Source of the DNA: Chlorogloeopsis fritschii
GTDB lineage: Bacteria > Cyanobacteriota > Cyanobacteriia > Cyanobacteriales > Nostocaceae
Reading direction: 5' to 3' (one strand)
Assembly (NCBI RefSeq): GCF_043099315.1
Contig: NZ_CP170746.1
Length of the DNA: 64,000 nt
A program made the position numbers and the translations under genes. Positions within the stretch are counted from its first letter, which is position 1. Each line of letters opens with the position of its first letter. This document shows positions 48,135 through 57,357 of this stretch, piece after piece. The notes under the pieces were generated by a model. It saw only the letters and a program-made list of their open reading frames with translations. It was not told where the DNA came from and did not search any database.

Positions 48135-49340
48135 TTAAATACCCTCATACTCTTCATTTACTCCCAACTCACTAAACAAGCTCGCCAAAACTACGTTAGA
48201 AAACAAAAACCCATCTGGATCGCTTAATCGCAATCTTCCTCCTGCAATTTCCACCCAACCTCTGTCAAAAAATGGTTGGCAGTATTTCTTAACTTCCTCT
48301 ACTTTCTCTTCTCCAAACTGTTTTTCCAGAACTCCCAAACTTATACCTTCTGCTAAACGCAACCCTAGCATTAAGGTTTCTAACAAATTTTCATCTGGTG
48401 ATGTCGCTTCACAATCAATTACACACCCATCTTCTACCCACTGATAATATTCCTTTGTTTTGCGCGGACGAGTGAAGCGTTTTCCCTCAACATAACTGGC
48501 TGCACCCATGCCAAAACCGTAATAAGGACGATTTTCCCAGTAAACTCGATTATGCCGACATTGATGTCCCCTTTTGGCATAGTTGGAAATTTCGTAATGC
48601 TCGTATCCTGCATGAGTTAAAATTTGCTGTGCCATCTGGTACATTTTTACTGTCATTTCATCTGTTGGTAGGGGAGTTGTACCAGGTTTATAATAACGAC
48701 CAAAGGCGGTTCCAGGTTCTACAGTCAGATCATATATAGATATATGTGTTGGTGCGATCGCAACTGCTTTTTCTAAAGACTCCTGCCAGCCGTCCAAAGT
48801 CTGATACGGTAATCCCGAAATTAGATCTATGCTGAATTCGGGAATCTCACAGGTGTGAATCAAGTCCACTGCTGTAAAAATATCAGCAAGGCTGTGCGAT
48901 CGCCCACACGCTTGGAGTAATTTTGCATCAAAAGCTTGTACACCTAAACTAACGCGGTTAATACCTGCATCGCACAAGCCCTGAAGATGTGCTAAATCGA
49001 ACGTACCTGGATCGACTTCCATTGAAATTTCTGCCCCAGGAGAAATATCAAAGTTTTGTTTTAACACTGTTAATATCTGTTGCACCTGTTCCACAGATAG
49101 AAGTGAAGGAGTACCACCACCAAAGAAAATAGTTTCTAACGATTGACTTAAAACCGGAAAAATGTCTATTTCTTGACATAACACTTCTACATATTTGGAA
49201 ATTGTGCCAGAGGTTTCACCTCGCAAGCGATCGCCAATCACAGAAACCGGAAAATCACAGTAAAAACATCGTCGTCTACAAAAAGGAATATGTATATAAG
49301 CAGAGCTGGGAAGATCTATAAAAATATCTCTTTGAGCCAT
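48135..49340 (-). CDS. hemW: Radical-SAM haem chaperone HemW
   Basis: A 401-residue radical SAM protein. The cluster motif is CRRRCFYCDF (Cx3Cx2C) near residue 20, followed by FFGGGTPSLL (about 75-85), the SAM-binding segment. CEIPEFSIDLISGLPYQT, then NYAKRGHQCRHNRVYWENRP, are typical of HemW and separate it from HemN, which has an extra Cys. HemW carries haem for insertion into cytochromes and is often misnamed coproporphyrinogen dehydrogenase. Start ATG 49340 (MAQRDIFIDLP) was chosen over TTG 49352. It is a single gene on the minus strand. Confidence 0.93.
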   Translation of the reverse strand: MAQRDIFIDLPSSAYIHIPFCRRRCFYCDFPVSVIGDRLRGETSGTISKYVEVLCQEIDIFPVLSQSLETIFFGGGTPSLLSVEQVQQILTVLKQNFDISPGAEISMEVDPGTFDLAHLQGLCDAGINRVSLGVQAFDAKLLQACGRSHSLADIFTAVDLIHTCEIPEFSIDLISGLPYQTLDGWQESLEKAVAIAPTHISIYDLTVEPGTAFGRYYKPGTTPLPTDEMTVKMYQMAQQILTHAGYEHYEISNYAKRGHQCRHNRVYWENRPYYGFGMGAASYVEGKRFTRPRKTKEYYQWVEDGCVIDCEATSPDENLLETLMLGLRLAEGISLGVLEKQFGEEKVEEVKKYCQPFFDRGWVEIAGGRLRLSDPDGFLFSNVVLASLFSELGVNEEYEGI

Positions 49341-49592
49341 TTTGAGTAACAATTAAATTATTATTCTAAGAATTACAAAACATGAATATTGGTACGTTAT
49401 TAACATTTTTTTATCATTTTCCAACGAAAAGATGAGAATAATAAAGCATAAATCTATTTAGTTATAATGATTGCAGATGCCGTTTCCCATAACCTATACT
49501 ATGACCGCAATTATTCTCAAATCTATTTAAAGTGAGGAGCAAAAAAACACTTAGCCTGATCCGCTAATATCAGTTGCAGGAAAAACAAACCT

Positions 49593-50669
49593 ATGCTTGA
49601 TGCAATTATCATATTCTCATTCATCCTGGCAGCGGCGGGGATAGGGTTCTACAGTACCGATTTACTACCCGATGGGGCATTAGATCGGGTTACGAACCTA
49701 GAAGCTTTACGTTTTGTTGTTGCCGTTTTTGCTGCCATCATTGGAGGTGCGGTTGGATTAAGATTCCAGACTGAATATCGCCGTCTGGAGGCTCAAGTCC
49801 GAGACTTACCATTTGAAGTCATCTTAACTCGTGCTATTGGTTTAGTGATCGGTTTACTGATGGCTAATCTGATGTTAGCACCTCTATTCTTACTGCCCAT
49901 TCCCGCCGACTTTAGTTTCATCAAGCCGTTAGTAGCAGTTGTTGGTAGCATCGTGCTGGCATACACAGGTATGAACTTAGCAGATACTCACGGACGTGGG
50001 TTGTTACGTTTAATCAATCCCAATACCGTAGAAAGCATGGTGGTGGAAGGAACACTAAAACCAGCCAGCACCAAAGTTTTAGACACTAGCTGCATTATCG
50101 ACGGTAGGATCGAAACCCTACTTGAAACTGGCTTTTTGGAAGGGCAAATTATTGTACCGCAATTTGTCTTGCAAGAGTTACAACAAGTAGCAGATGCGAG
50201 TAAAGATCAAAAGCGAGTGCGGGGAAGACGGGGGCTTGAAATTCTTAACCGTATCAAAACAGCTTATCCCGATCGCATTTTGATCAATACAGTTGACTAT
50301 GAGGATATAGCGACAGTAGATGCAAAGCTAGTCCGGTTTGCCCAGGAAATCAATGGCACGTTGCTAACGAATGACTACAACTTATCCAAAGTAGCCAGCG
50401 TTCAAAAAGTACCTGTTTTGAATGTCAACGATTTGGTAAACGCTGTGCGTCCTACTTACTTACCAGGTGATAATCTTGATTTGAAGATCCTCAAAGAAGG
50501 AAAAGAACCAAGTCAAGGAATTGGCTACTTAGATGATGGCACAATGGTTGTCGTTGAGGAAGGCAGCAGTTACGTCGGTGGTGAAGTGCGAGTAGTAGTC
50601 ACGAGTGCTTTACAAACTTCTGCAGGACGGATGATATTTGCTAAACCGCAAGCTTCGGCGTTAGCATGA
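49593..50669 (+). CDS. PIN/TRAM domain membrane protein (YacL-like)
   Basis: A 358-residue protein. Four N-terminal membrane helices (about 1-135) are followed by a PIN nuclease domain (LDTSCIIDGRIETLLETG near 165, then the acidic VDAKLVRFAQEINGTLLTND) and a C-terminal TRAM domain (GIGYLDDGTMVVVEEGSSYV). The acidic residues of a PIN active site (Asp166, Asp172 region, Asp248, Asp260 region) seem present. Homologues such as YacL are membrane-tethered RNases or RNA-binding proteins. Length is typical. A good hairpin follows the stop. Confidence 0.92.
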   Translation: MLDAIIIFSFILAAAGIGFYSTDLLPDGALDRVTNLEALRFVVAVFAAIIGGAVGLRFQTEYRRLEAQVRDLPFEVILTRAIGLVIGLLMANLMLAPLFLLPIPADFSFIKPLVAVVGSIVLAYTGMNLADTHGRGLLRLINPNTVESMVVEGTLKPASTKVLDTSCIIDGRIETLLETGFLEGQIIVPQFVLQELQQVADASKDQKRVRGRRGLEILNRIKTAYPDRILINTVDYEDIATVDAKLVRFAQEINGTLLTNDYNLSKVASVQKVPVLNVNDLVNAVRPTYLPGDNLDLKILKEGKEPSQGIGYLDDGTMVVVEEGSSYVGGEVRVVVTSALQTSAGRMIFAKPQASALA

Positions 50670-50705
50670 AGAGAATGTCACGTTTGAGTTTAATAGATTT
50701 TTCCG

Positions 50706-50736
50706 ACCGATGCAATGTAACTGCATCGGTTATTTT
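50706..50736 (+). terminator. Intrinsic terminator after PIN/TRAM gene
   Basis: CCGATGCA (50707-50714) and TGCATCGG (50722-50729) form a perfect 8-bp stem with a 7-nt loop, followed by TTATTTTG. Confidence 0.7.
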
Positions 50737-50917
50737 GTATAAATTTTAAGTATAAGTGCTATAAGATAAATTTAGTTAGAGTTTCAATATACATATTAAA
50801 TTGTATATGTCAAGTCAATTATTCGTCCTAGCCATAGGGCAATAATAATGGTATAAACAGGGCTAGTCTTGAAAAGTCAAAATTCCTTATTAAAAATTAA
50901 TTAAAAATAACTTAAGA

Positions 50918-51238
50918 ATGGGAGCTAAAGCGATAAATTTTGCGATTTTGACTGCAATTACTAGTATTTTGGTGGGGATCGTAGGTCATCAAAGTACAAG
51001 GGTAATGGCACTACCGCCGCCAGAAGAAATACCAGAAGAAATTTTGCGAACAGAAATTTTTACAGCAGCGCGATCGCCTGTAGATGGCAAACTCCTAACT
51101 GCCGCAGAATATGCACAATTGCAAGCACAACTGCAAGAAGCACCACCACCAAAACTGTCTACCAAGATCCGAGAAAATATTTTTTTACTGAACCTGCGTA
51201 AAATACTACTTCAGCTTTTTCCATTTTTGGATATTTAA
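50918..51238 (+). CDS. Small exported or membrane-anchored protein
   Basis: A 106-residue protein. Residues 1-31 form a signal-like stretch (NFAILTAITSILVGIVGHQS, then VMALP). The mature part is PPPEEIPEEILRTEIFTAARSP, then DGKLLTAAEYAQLQAQLQEA, then a basic hydrophobic end LNLRKILLQLFPFLDI. The DGKxLTAAEYAQLQ block is, as I recall, common in small cyanobacterial proteins of unknown role. No active-site motif is visible. It stands alone before the glgB region. Confidence 0.7.
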   Translation: MGAKAINFAILTAITSILVGIVGHQSTRVMALPPPEEIPEEILRTEIFTAARSPVDGKLLTAAEYAQLQAQLQEAPPPKLSTKIRENIFLLNLRKILLQLFPFLDI

Positions 51239-51565
51239 TCTACAAGGAAGTCACTATCTTGATGGGGCAACGTGCAGAAAAGAAAATTTTTCTACCAGCG
51301 CTGCTTGCGTAGCCAACAGGCTTGCAGACGCCAGCAGCACATCGGCTTTCCTTATTTTCAAGTTATAAGCAACAAAAAGAATCATAAACTCTAATTTCTC
51401 TACCAATTTTACCTTCCGGCACTTTCCTACTCTACTAATCTCCCCATTCCCTCCCAGGTTCGATGACAATCGCCAAAAAATTTGCAAATAAATGTAAACA
51501 ATACTATATAGAACTTAAAAAAGCAGATTTACTCAGCACTTTATTCAATCAACGTAGGTAGCTCC
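51239..51565. other. Gap upstream of glgB
   Basis: These 327 bases hold no supported gene. A GC-richer patch at about 51296-51345 (with AGCGCTGCTTGCGTAGCC and GCAGACGCCAGCAGC) looks like a fragment of a dispersed repeat. The remainder should contain the glgB promoter, which I could not locate. Confidence 0.45.
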
Positions 51566-53860
51566 ATGTCTATGACCACGATCGCCCCTGAACAGGTTAA
51601 CCGTATCGTTTGGAATCAACATCACGATCCGTTTGAAGTATTGGGTTCTCATCTCATAGAAGAAAATGGCAAAAATGTCTGGGCTGTGCGAGCGTACCTA
51701 CCCAATGCCAGTTCAGTGTGGGTGATTCTTCCTGAGGAAAGGAAAGAATATCCGATGCAAACTGTGCATCATCCCCACTTTTTTGAATGCACAATCGAAA
51801 CCAAAGAATTAGCAAACTACCAGTTAAAAATCAAAGAAGGAGAACATGAGCGAGTCATTTACGATCCTTATGCCTTTCGTTCTCCCCGCTTAACCGACTT
51901 TGATTTGCACCTGTTTGCTGAAGGTAATCATCACCGAATTTACGAGAAACTAGGAGCGCATCCCACAGAAATAGATGGCGTTAAGGGTGTGTATTTTGCC
52001 GTTTGGGCACCCAATGCTCGAAATGTCTCAATCATAGGAGATTTTAATAATTGGGATGGGCGCAAACACCAGATGCGTAAAGGTATAACTGGGGTTTGGG
52101 AATTGTTTGTTCCTGAACTTGGGGTAGGAGAGCATTATAAATACGAAATCAAAAATATAGAAGGGCACATTTACGAAAAATCCGATCCCTACGGTTTTCA
52201 ACAAGAACCCCGCCCCAAAACAGCATCGATTGTCAGTGACTTGGATTCCTATGCGTGGAACGATCAAGACTGGATGGAGATGCGGCGTCACACCGATCCC
52301 CTCACCCAACCGATTTCAGTATACGAAGTGCATATCGGCTCTTGGTTACACGCCTCTAGTGCCGAACCTGCCAAACTTCCTGATGGTGAAACCGAACCCG
52401 TAGTCCCCGTTTCGGAACTCAAACCTGGCGCACGTTTCCTCACCTATCGGGAACTGGCAGATAAGTTGATCCCTTATGTCAAAGATTTGGGATACACTCA
52501 CATTGAACTATTACCGATCGCCGAACATCCTTTTGATGGTTCTTGGGGTTATCAAGTTACCGGGTACTATGCCCCCACTTCCCGTTATGGAACCCCTGAA
52601 GATTTCATGTACTTTGTTGACCAATGCCACAAAAATGGGATTGGAGTAATTGTAGACTGGGTTCCCGGCCATTTTCCCAAAGATGGTCATGGTTTAGCGT
52701 TTTTTGATGGCACCCACCTGTACGAACACGCCGATCCTCGTAAAGGCGAACATAAAGAATGGGGCACTTTAGTATTCAACTACTCGCGCAACGAAGTTCG
52801 CAATTTCCTCGTTGCCAATGCTTTATTCTGGTTTGACAAATATCACATAGACGGCATTCGGGTTGATGCAGTTGCTTCTATGCTTTACCTCGATTATTGC
52901 CGCAAAGAAGGGGAATGGCTGCCCAATCAATACGGTGGTAGAGAAAATTTAGAAGCAGCAGATTTCTTGCGTCAAGTCAATCACATTATCTTTAGTTATT
53001 TTCCCGGTATTGTTTCGATTGCCGAAGAATCGACTTCGTGGCCAATGGTATCTTGGCCTACATACACTGGGGGATTAGGCTTTAACTTGAAATGGAACAT
53101 GGGCTGGATGCACGATATGCTGGATTACTTTAGCATGGATCCGTGGTTCCGCCAGTTCCACCAAAATAACATTACCTTTAGTATGTGGTATCACCACAGC
53201 GAGAACTTCATGCTCGCACTTTCTCACGATGAAGTCGTGCATGGCAAGAGCAATATCATCGGTAAAATGCCGGGAGATAGATGGCAGAAGTTTGCTAACG
53301 TGCGTTGTTTGTTTACCTATATGTTTGCTCACCCAGGTAAGAAAACCATGTTTATGAGCATGGAATTTGGGCAGTGGAGTGAGTGGAATGTGTGGGCTGA
53401 CTTAGAGTGGCACTTATTACAGTATGAGCCACACCAACAACTCAAAGTATTTTTTAAGGAGTTGAACCATCTCTATCGCAGTGAACCAGCATTGTATACC
53501 TTAGATTTTGCACGGGAAGGATTTGAGTGGATTGATTGTAGCGACAACCGCCATAGCGTTGTGTCGTTTGTTCGCACAGCCAAAAACTCTGATGATTTTG
53601 TGATTGTCGTTTGTAACTTTACACCCCAACCTCATTCCCACTACCGGATTGGTGTACCAGAACCCGGATTTTACACCGAGTTGTTCAACAGTGATGCGCG
53701 TCAGTATGGTGGCAGCAATATGGGCAATTTAGGCGGCAAATGGACTGACAATTGGTCTATGCACAATCGTCCCTATTCACTGGATTTGTGCTTGCCACCT
53801 TTGGGAGTGTTAATTTTGAAGTTGGATAGGAAGAAGACAGCAGAAGTAATGGAATCTTAA
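51566..53860 (+). CDS. glgB: 1,4-alpha-glucan branching enzyme
   Basis: A 764-residue GH13 enzyme that makes alpha-1,6 branches in glycogen. N1 domain (HHDPFEVLGSH near 19), CBM48 domain (APNARNVSIIGDFNNWDGRK near 147), then the TIM barrel with GSWGYQVTGYYAPTSRYG, DGIRVDAVASMLYLDY (nucleophile Asp), EESTSWP (acid/base Glu) and LSHDEVVHGKS (transition-state Asp), all intact. The C-terminal beta-sandwich ends LGVLILKLDR. Length fits cyanobacterial GlgB. Two near ATG codons (51566, 51572) both work. It is monocistronic, with a GC-rich hairpin after the stop. Confidence 0.98.
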   Translation: MSMTTIAPEQVNRIVWNQHHDPFEVLGSHLIEENGKNVWAVRAYLPNASSVWVILPEERKEYPMQTVHHPHFFECTIETKELANYQLKIKEGEHERVIYDPYAFRSPRLTDFDLHLFAEGNHHRIYEKLGAHPTEIDGVKGVYFAVWAPNARNVSIIGDFNNWDGRKHQMRKGITGVWELFVPELGVGEHYKYEIKNIEGHIYEKSDPYGFQQEPRPKTASIVSDLDSYAWNDQDWMEMRRHTDPLTQPISVYEVHIGSWLHASSAEPAKLPDGETEPVVPVSELKPGARFLTYRELADKLIPYVKDLGYTHIELLPIAEHPFDGSWGYQVTGYYAPTSRYGTPEDFMYFVDQCHKNGIGVIVDWVPGHFPKDGHGLAFFDGTHLYEHADPRKGEHKEWGTLVFNYSRNEVRNFLVANALFWFDKYHIDGIRVDAVASMLYLDYCRKEGEWLPNQYGGRENLEAADFLRQVNHIIFSYFPGIVSIAEESTSWPMVSWPTYTGGLGFNLKWNMGWMHDMLDYFSMDPWFRQFHQNNITFSMWYHHSENFMLALSHDEVVHGKSNIIGKMPGDRWQKFANVRCLFTYMFAHPGKKTMFMSMEFGQWSEWNVWADLEWHLLQYEPHQQLKVFFKELNHLYRSEPALYTLDFAREGFEWIDCSDNRHSVVSFVRTAKNSDDFVIVVCNFTPQPHSHYRIGVPEPGFYTELFNSDARQYGGSNMGNLGGKWTDNWSMHNRPYSLDLCLPPLGVLILKLDRKKTAEVMES

Positions 53861-53866
53861 TTAATG

Positions 53867-53890
53867 AGGGTGGGCGGCTATGCCCGCCCT
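53867..53890. terminator. GC-rich hairpin after glgB
   Basis: AGGGTGGGC (53867-53875) pairs with GCCCGCCCT (53882-53890) with one G-U and a 6-nt loop. There is no T run. The sequence resembles the GTAGGGTGGGC palindromes at 47720-48068. Confidence 0.45.
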
Positions 53891-54011
53891 ATGTTTGATG
53901 TAAAATGCGTTTTGGTTGATTATGTTCATCTAGTGCATTGTGATCGCATTAGAAATAATATTAGATACTGTGGTGAAGAGCGATCGCCCATATTGAGACA
54001 AGCAGTTACCA

Positions 54012-54899
54012 TTAACTCAGTTGCATTCGTATTTGTTGTAAAAATAGCTGCCATTCACTCTTTATATCCGCAGCACGAATGGCACGATCTACAAAATCTT
54101 CGACAATCACAAAAATAAGCTGATTGGGTTCGCTAAGTAATTCTTTCAAACTTTTTTCACACTTACGAACACTTTCAATTTGAGCAATTTTGAGATTTAG
54201 GAACACCTGTTCGGCAGAGGGCGAAGTTAGCTGGAGTGTTTTTGGTTCATTGGGGGTGAGTCCATCTAGATGGGGACGAATGCGATAATGTAAAAATTTA
54301 CGGTAGGAAAGCTCAAACTCCGATAGCATCTGAAATGCAGACTTGAGTTGACTAGGTTTACCTGATATGATTTGGTCGGGTATTTGTGCGGCTATTGCTT
54401 TGATAAACTCACAACCTCTAGCTTCTGTCAGTTTTCCTAAATTTCCTTTATCGATCAATAACTCTGCTACTTGTGATTTGACTCGCTGTGGCGATCGCTG
54501 CAAAACTTCATCTAGTGATGACAAATATCTTGTGAGGTGAGCGCGTATTTCATTCAGATACTTCTCATAAATAATTTCGTAACTCTGCTCGATTTTATAA
54601 CGTTCTTGAATTTCTTCAACGGCAGGAACACCTGTATCATTTCGACACCTTTGCACAGCCACTTCTATTTGCTTTTTCAAATCAGTATCTATATCGTGCC
54701 GTTTTTTCCTCAAAGCCTGAAGTAAATCCTCAAAACTTGATGTGAGTTCGATCCAAAATTCATTGAACTTTGGATCTAATAAGGCTAATTCCTGAGATTC
54801 TGACTTTGATTGATCTAAAGTCAGATCTGTTATGTGTTCTGCAACGGTAGAGTTTTTCTCATCACCGTCAGCTATGTTTGGATTAGTATTTATGTTCAT
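54012..54899 (-). CDS. Hypothetical helical protein
   Basis: A 295-residue soluble protein, acidic at the N-terminus and helical throughout, with heptad-like stretches (LLQALRKKRHDIDTDLKKQI and YEIIYEKYLNEIRAHLTRYL). No signal peptide, membrane helix or metal motif is visible. I do not recognise the family. The helical layout with IRPHLDGLTPNE and EQVFLNLKIAQIESVRKCEK is compatible with a scaffold or stress-related adaptor. It converges with glgB and has no operon partner; the rhomboid gene is divergent upstream. Confidence 0.65.
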   Translation of the reverse strand: MNINTNPNIADGDEKNSTVAEHITDLTLDQSKSESQELALLDPKFNEFWIELTSSFEDLLQALRKKRHDIDTDLKKQIEVAVQRCRNDTGVPAVEEIQERYKIEQSYEIIYEKYLNEIRAHLTRYLSSLDEVLQRSPQRVKSQVAELLIDKGNLGKLTEARGCEFIKAIAAQIPDQIISGKPSQLKSAFQMLSEFELSYRKFLHYRIRPHLDGLTPNEPKTLQLTSPSAEQVFLNLKIAQIESVRKCEKSLKELLSEPNQLIFVIVEDFVDRAIRAADIKSEWQLFLQQIRMQLS

Positions 54900-55164
54900 C
54901 TAATAGGATAGCTCGTTCAACCAATGGTTCAGTATTTACTGTAGAGCTTGAGGTTCAATCCAATCAACATTTAAACAAATTTGATGATATTAACATGAAA
55001 CAATCCACTTTTTCAATTCCCATTGGTAGTGTTCCCAAGTTTACAAGCAAACTAACAATTGCTAATCAGAAGTTTTGGAAGGCAAAAATTTTTGATTATT
55101 GTTTGTTCGTTTAAATGCCCCACAGGCTATATTGCAGTTAACCAATCAATTAGGAAGAGTATCC

Positions 55165-55836
55165 GTGTTTCCCCTTCATGACAATAACCCGACACGAATC
55201 ACCCCGTATTTTACCTATGGGTTGATTGGGATGAATGTATTAGTTTTTTTTCACCAACTTAGTTTATCTAGACCAGATTTGGAACAGTTTTTACAGCAGT
55301 ATGCAGTTGTTCCGCAACAATTAACTGCTAATTTTGCCGGAGAGTGGCCAACATTATTTACGTCGCAATTTTTACACGGAGGTTGGTGGCATCTAATCTC
55401 GAATATGGTATTTTTGTGGGTCTTTGGCAACAACATTGAAGACCGTTTGGGTCATATCAAATATCTCATTTTTTACCTGAGTTGTGGTGCTTTAGCTGCC
55501 TTATGCCAGTGGTTTATTAATGTGAATTCTGCTATTCCTTCCTTAGGTGCAAGCGGGGCGATTTCTGGGGTTTTAGGCGCATACCTGATTCGCTTTCCCC
55601 AATCTCAAATTCTCAGTTTAGTCTTTTTGGGTTTTTTTGTTACCACCATAAGAGTTCCTGCAATTCTACTGATCGGGTTATTTTTCATCCAGAATGTCAT
55701 CTCTGGTTTTGCTGCTCTGCAAACAGCTGCTAATATGACTATGGAGACAGGAGGAGTCGCTTACTGGGCGCACATTGGTGGCTTTGTGTTTGGAATTATA
55801 CTCTCTCCTTTGTTTGGATTATTTAAACAGGATTAG
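55165..55836 (+). CDS. Rhomboid-family intramembrane serine protease
   Basis: A 223-residue membrane protein with six to seven helices. The catalytic Ser is in LGASGAISGVLGAYL (GxSG, helix 4) and the His in YWAHIGGFVFGIIL (helix 6); HGGWWHLISNMVFLWVFG in helix 2 gives the HxxxN-type oxyanion residues. Start: GTG 55165 (VFPLHDNNPTRITPYF) is chosen because AGGAAG lies 7 nt before it and family members begin MFPL; the open frame starts 22 codons earlier with TTG. The enzyme cuts membrane-spanning substrates, which are unknown here. It has its own terminator. Confidence 0.92.
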   Translation: MFPLHDNNPTRITPYFTYGLIGMNVLVFFHQLSLSRPDLEQFLQQYAVVPQQLTANFAGEWPTLFTSQFLHGGWWHLISNMVFLWVFGNNIEDRLGHIKYLIFYLSCGALAALCQWFINVNSAIPSLGASGAISGVLGAYLIRFPQSQILSLVFLGFFVTTIRVPAILLIGLFFIQNVISGFAALQTAANMTMETGGVAYWAHIGGFVFGIILSPLFGLFKQD

Positions 55837-55856
55837 AACTACAAGATGGTGTTTGT

Positions 55857-55890
55857 AGTGACCACTCTGTTAGGAGTGGTCACTTTTTTG
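55857..55890 (+). terminator. Rhomboid gene terminator
   Basis: AGTGACCACTC (55857-55867) and GAGTGGTCACT (55874-55884) form a perfect 11-bp stem with a 6-nt loop, followed by TTTTTG. A strong intrinsic terminator. Confidence 0.88.
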
Positions 55891-55966
55891 GTGAAGTTGA
55901 ATCATTTAATATTCACAAGACTTGGTAAGAAATTCCACCAAGTAAGCTTCACTAAATTGTCGAGCG

Positions 55967-56476
55967 TCAAGCTACAGTTTCTAGACTAATGACATATTTG
56001 AGTAGACCTTCACAAGCATCGACGAGTAAATCGATCACTCGCTCAAATCCTTCTGCACCTCCATAGTAAGGATCTGGAACTTCTTTGAGAGTATGTCTGG
56101 TGCAAAAGTCACACATTAAGCGTACTTTATGGTGATGTTGCCCAGTTGGATCGAGATAGAGGATGTCCTCATAATTTTCTCGATCCATCGCCAAAATCAA
56201 ATCAAAGTCTTGAAAATCCGATTTTTGAAACTGGCGAGCATGACCACGCATTTTTATTCCTAACTTTTGAGCGGCTGCAACGCTCATACGTCGGTCAGGG
56301 GGGCTACCGATATGATAGCTAGATGTCCCAGCAGAGTCGCAGGTAATGTGATCGCGCAGCGACAAACCAGAAGATTGGCTCCACTCAGCCTGCTCGATCA
56401 GATGATTCATAATATTTTCTGCCGCTGGCGATCGGCAGATATTTCCCAGGCAGACAAATAGAAGCTTGTAAGCCAT
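55967..56476 (-). CDS. Low-molecular-weight protein-tyrosine phosphatase
   Basis: A 169-residue LMW-PTP. The P-loop is CLGNICRSP near residues 9-17 (CX5R), and the acid Asp is in PDPYYGGAEGFERV near 128. Length and order are typical. Bacterial members dephosphorylate tyrosine kinases of exopolysaccharide systems or small phospho-compounds such as arsenate reductants. Start ATG 56476 (MAYKLLFVCLGN) is the family start; the frame runs 39 codons upstream only because it crosses a dispersed repeat. It follows YbaB on the minus strand but is separated from it by the repeats. Confidence 0.93.
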   Translation of the reverse strand: MAYKLLFVCLGNICRSPAAENIMNHLIEQAEWSQSSGLSLRDHITCDSAGTSSYHIGSPPDRRMSVAAAQKLGIKMRGHARQFQKSDFQDFDLILAMDRENYEDILYLDPTGQHHHKVRLMCDFCTRHTLKEVPDPYYGGAEGFERVIDLLVDACEGLLKYVISLETVA

Positions 56477-56563
56477 AAATATTTTTGCCCTTTGTCCTCT
56501 CTTACAAAGTTCTGAGCCTCCTTGTGGAGGAGCTTGCGCTAACGTCGGCAGCTGGCGCATCCT

Positions 56564-56661
56564 CCGGGTAGACACTAAGTGGCTTCTGTACACCGTTGGG
56601 CAAAGCCCTTCCCGCAGGGTAGGTGTTCCCGAAGGGTAAGTAGCCGCAAGTGCGTCTACAG
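56564..56661. repeat. Dispersed repeat, copy B
   Basis: Nearly identical to the core and right end of copy A (44231-44361): GTGGCTTCTGTACACCGTTG, then CCCTTCCCGCAG, GTGTTCCCGAAGGGTAAGTA and TGCGTCTACAG. The left part differs. GTAGAC/GTCTAC ends are inverted. Confidence 0.75.
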
Positions 56662-56687
56662 ACTTTGCGCTTTGTCATTAGGATTAA

Positions 56688-56715
56688 GACAAATGACAAA
56701 TGACAAATGACAAAT
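56688..56715. repeat. Heptanucleotide tandem repeat (GACAAAT)4
   Basis: Four head-to-tail GACAAAT units lie just past the YbaB stop. STRR type; the reverse complement of the TTTGTCA units at 42660. Confidence 0.85.
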
Positions 56716-56721
56716 CACTGT

Positions 56722-57072
56722 TTACTGAAAACCAGGAAGTTCTAATCCACTGGTCAATTCTTCCATGCGTTCCCGCATTGTTGCCGTGGACTTATTGTAG
56801 GCATCTTTCATCGCTACGGTGATGAGATCGGAAAGTACTTCTGCTCCTTCATTAAGAGCATCTGGCGAAACTTCCACCCGCTTGGGTTCTTGGTTCCCAC
56901 TGACTATCACCTTAACCAAACCACCGCCTGCTTCTCCTTGAATCTCCATTTGCTCCAATTCTTCTTGGAGTCGCTTGGCACCTTCTTGTACTTGCTGCGC
57001 TTTTTTAAAGGCGTCAGCCAGTTCTTTCATTTTTCCCAAGCCAAAGCCAAATCCCTGTCCTTTACCTGTCAT
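56722..57072 (-). CDS. YbaB/EbfC-family nucleoid-associated protein
   Basis: A 116-residue protein with a long helix pair (MKELADAFKKAQQVQEGAKR then LQEELEQMEIQGEAGGGLVK) and the family strand VSGNQEPKRVEVSPDAL. YbaB dimers bind DNA and help compact the nucleoid. The first 10 residues (Gly-Gln-Gly rich) are slightly longer than in E. coli. It is usually beside dnaX or recR in other bacteria, but here the neighbours differ. No regulatory site was found. Confidence 0.93.
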   Translation of the reverse strand: MTGKGQGFGFGLGKMKELADAFKKAQQVQEGAKRLQEELEQMEIQGEAGGGLVKVIVSGNQEPKRVEVSPDALNEGAEVLSDLITVAMKDAYNKSTATMRERMEELTSGLELPGFQ

Positions 57073-57357
57073 AATTAATTGTCCACCTGTGCTTTGATTA
57101 ACAAGTCAAATTCAACAAATTCAATTATAGATGCGGTGGCTGATTTGCCTCTTTTTACTCCTGAGTTTTGCATTTGATCAAGAATGGCACAATATTACCA
57201 AAAGTAGTCAACTTTTGAACTAACAACACCAAAGCAGAAATTTTCTGACTTTCTCGTTTGGTCTGCTTCTGTTTTCACATATGCTTACTGTACTGTGGGA
57301 AGATGATTGATGGGTTACACCCAGTCAAGAATTTGATGCAGCGTTTGTTGCCTTCTC

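Noticed and set aside
53864..54118. 84-codon plus-strand ORF after glgB
   Set aside because: It starts in a palindrome and overlaps the 3' end of the minus-strand gene at 54012; composition is not protein-like.
54995..55114. 39-codon plus-strand ORF before the rhomboid gene
   Set aside because: No ribosome site and no family-like pattern; the rhomboid upstream region explains the stretch.
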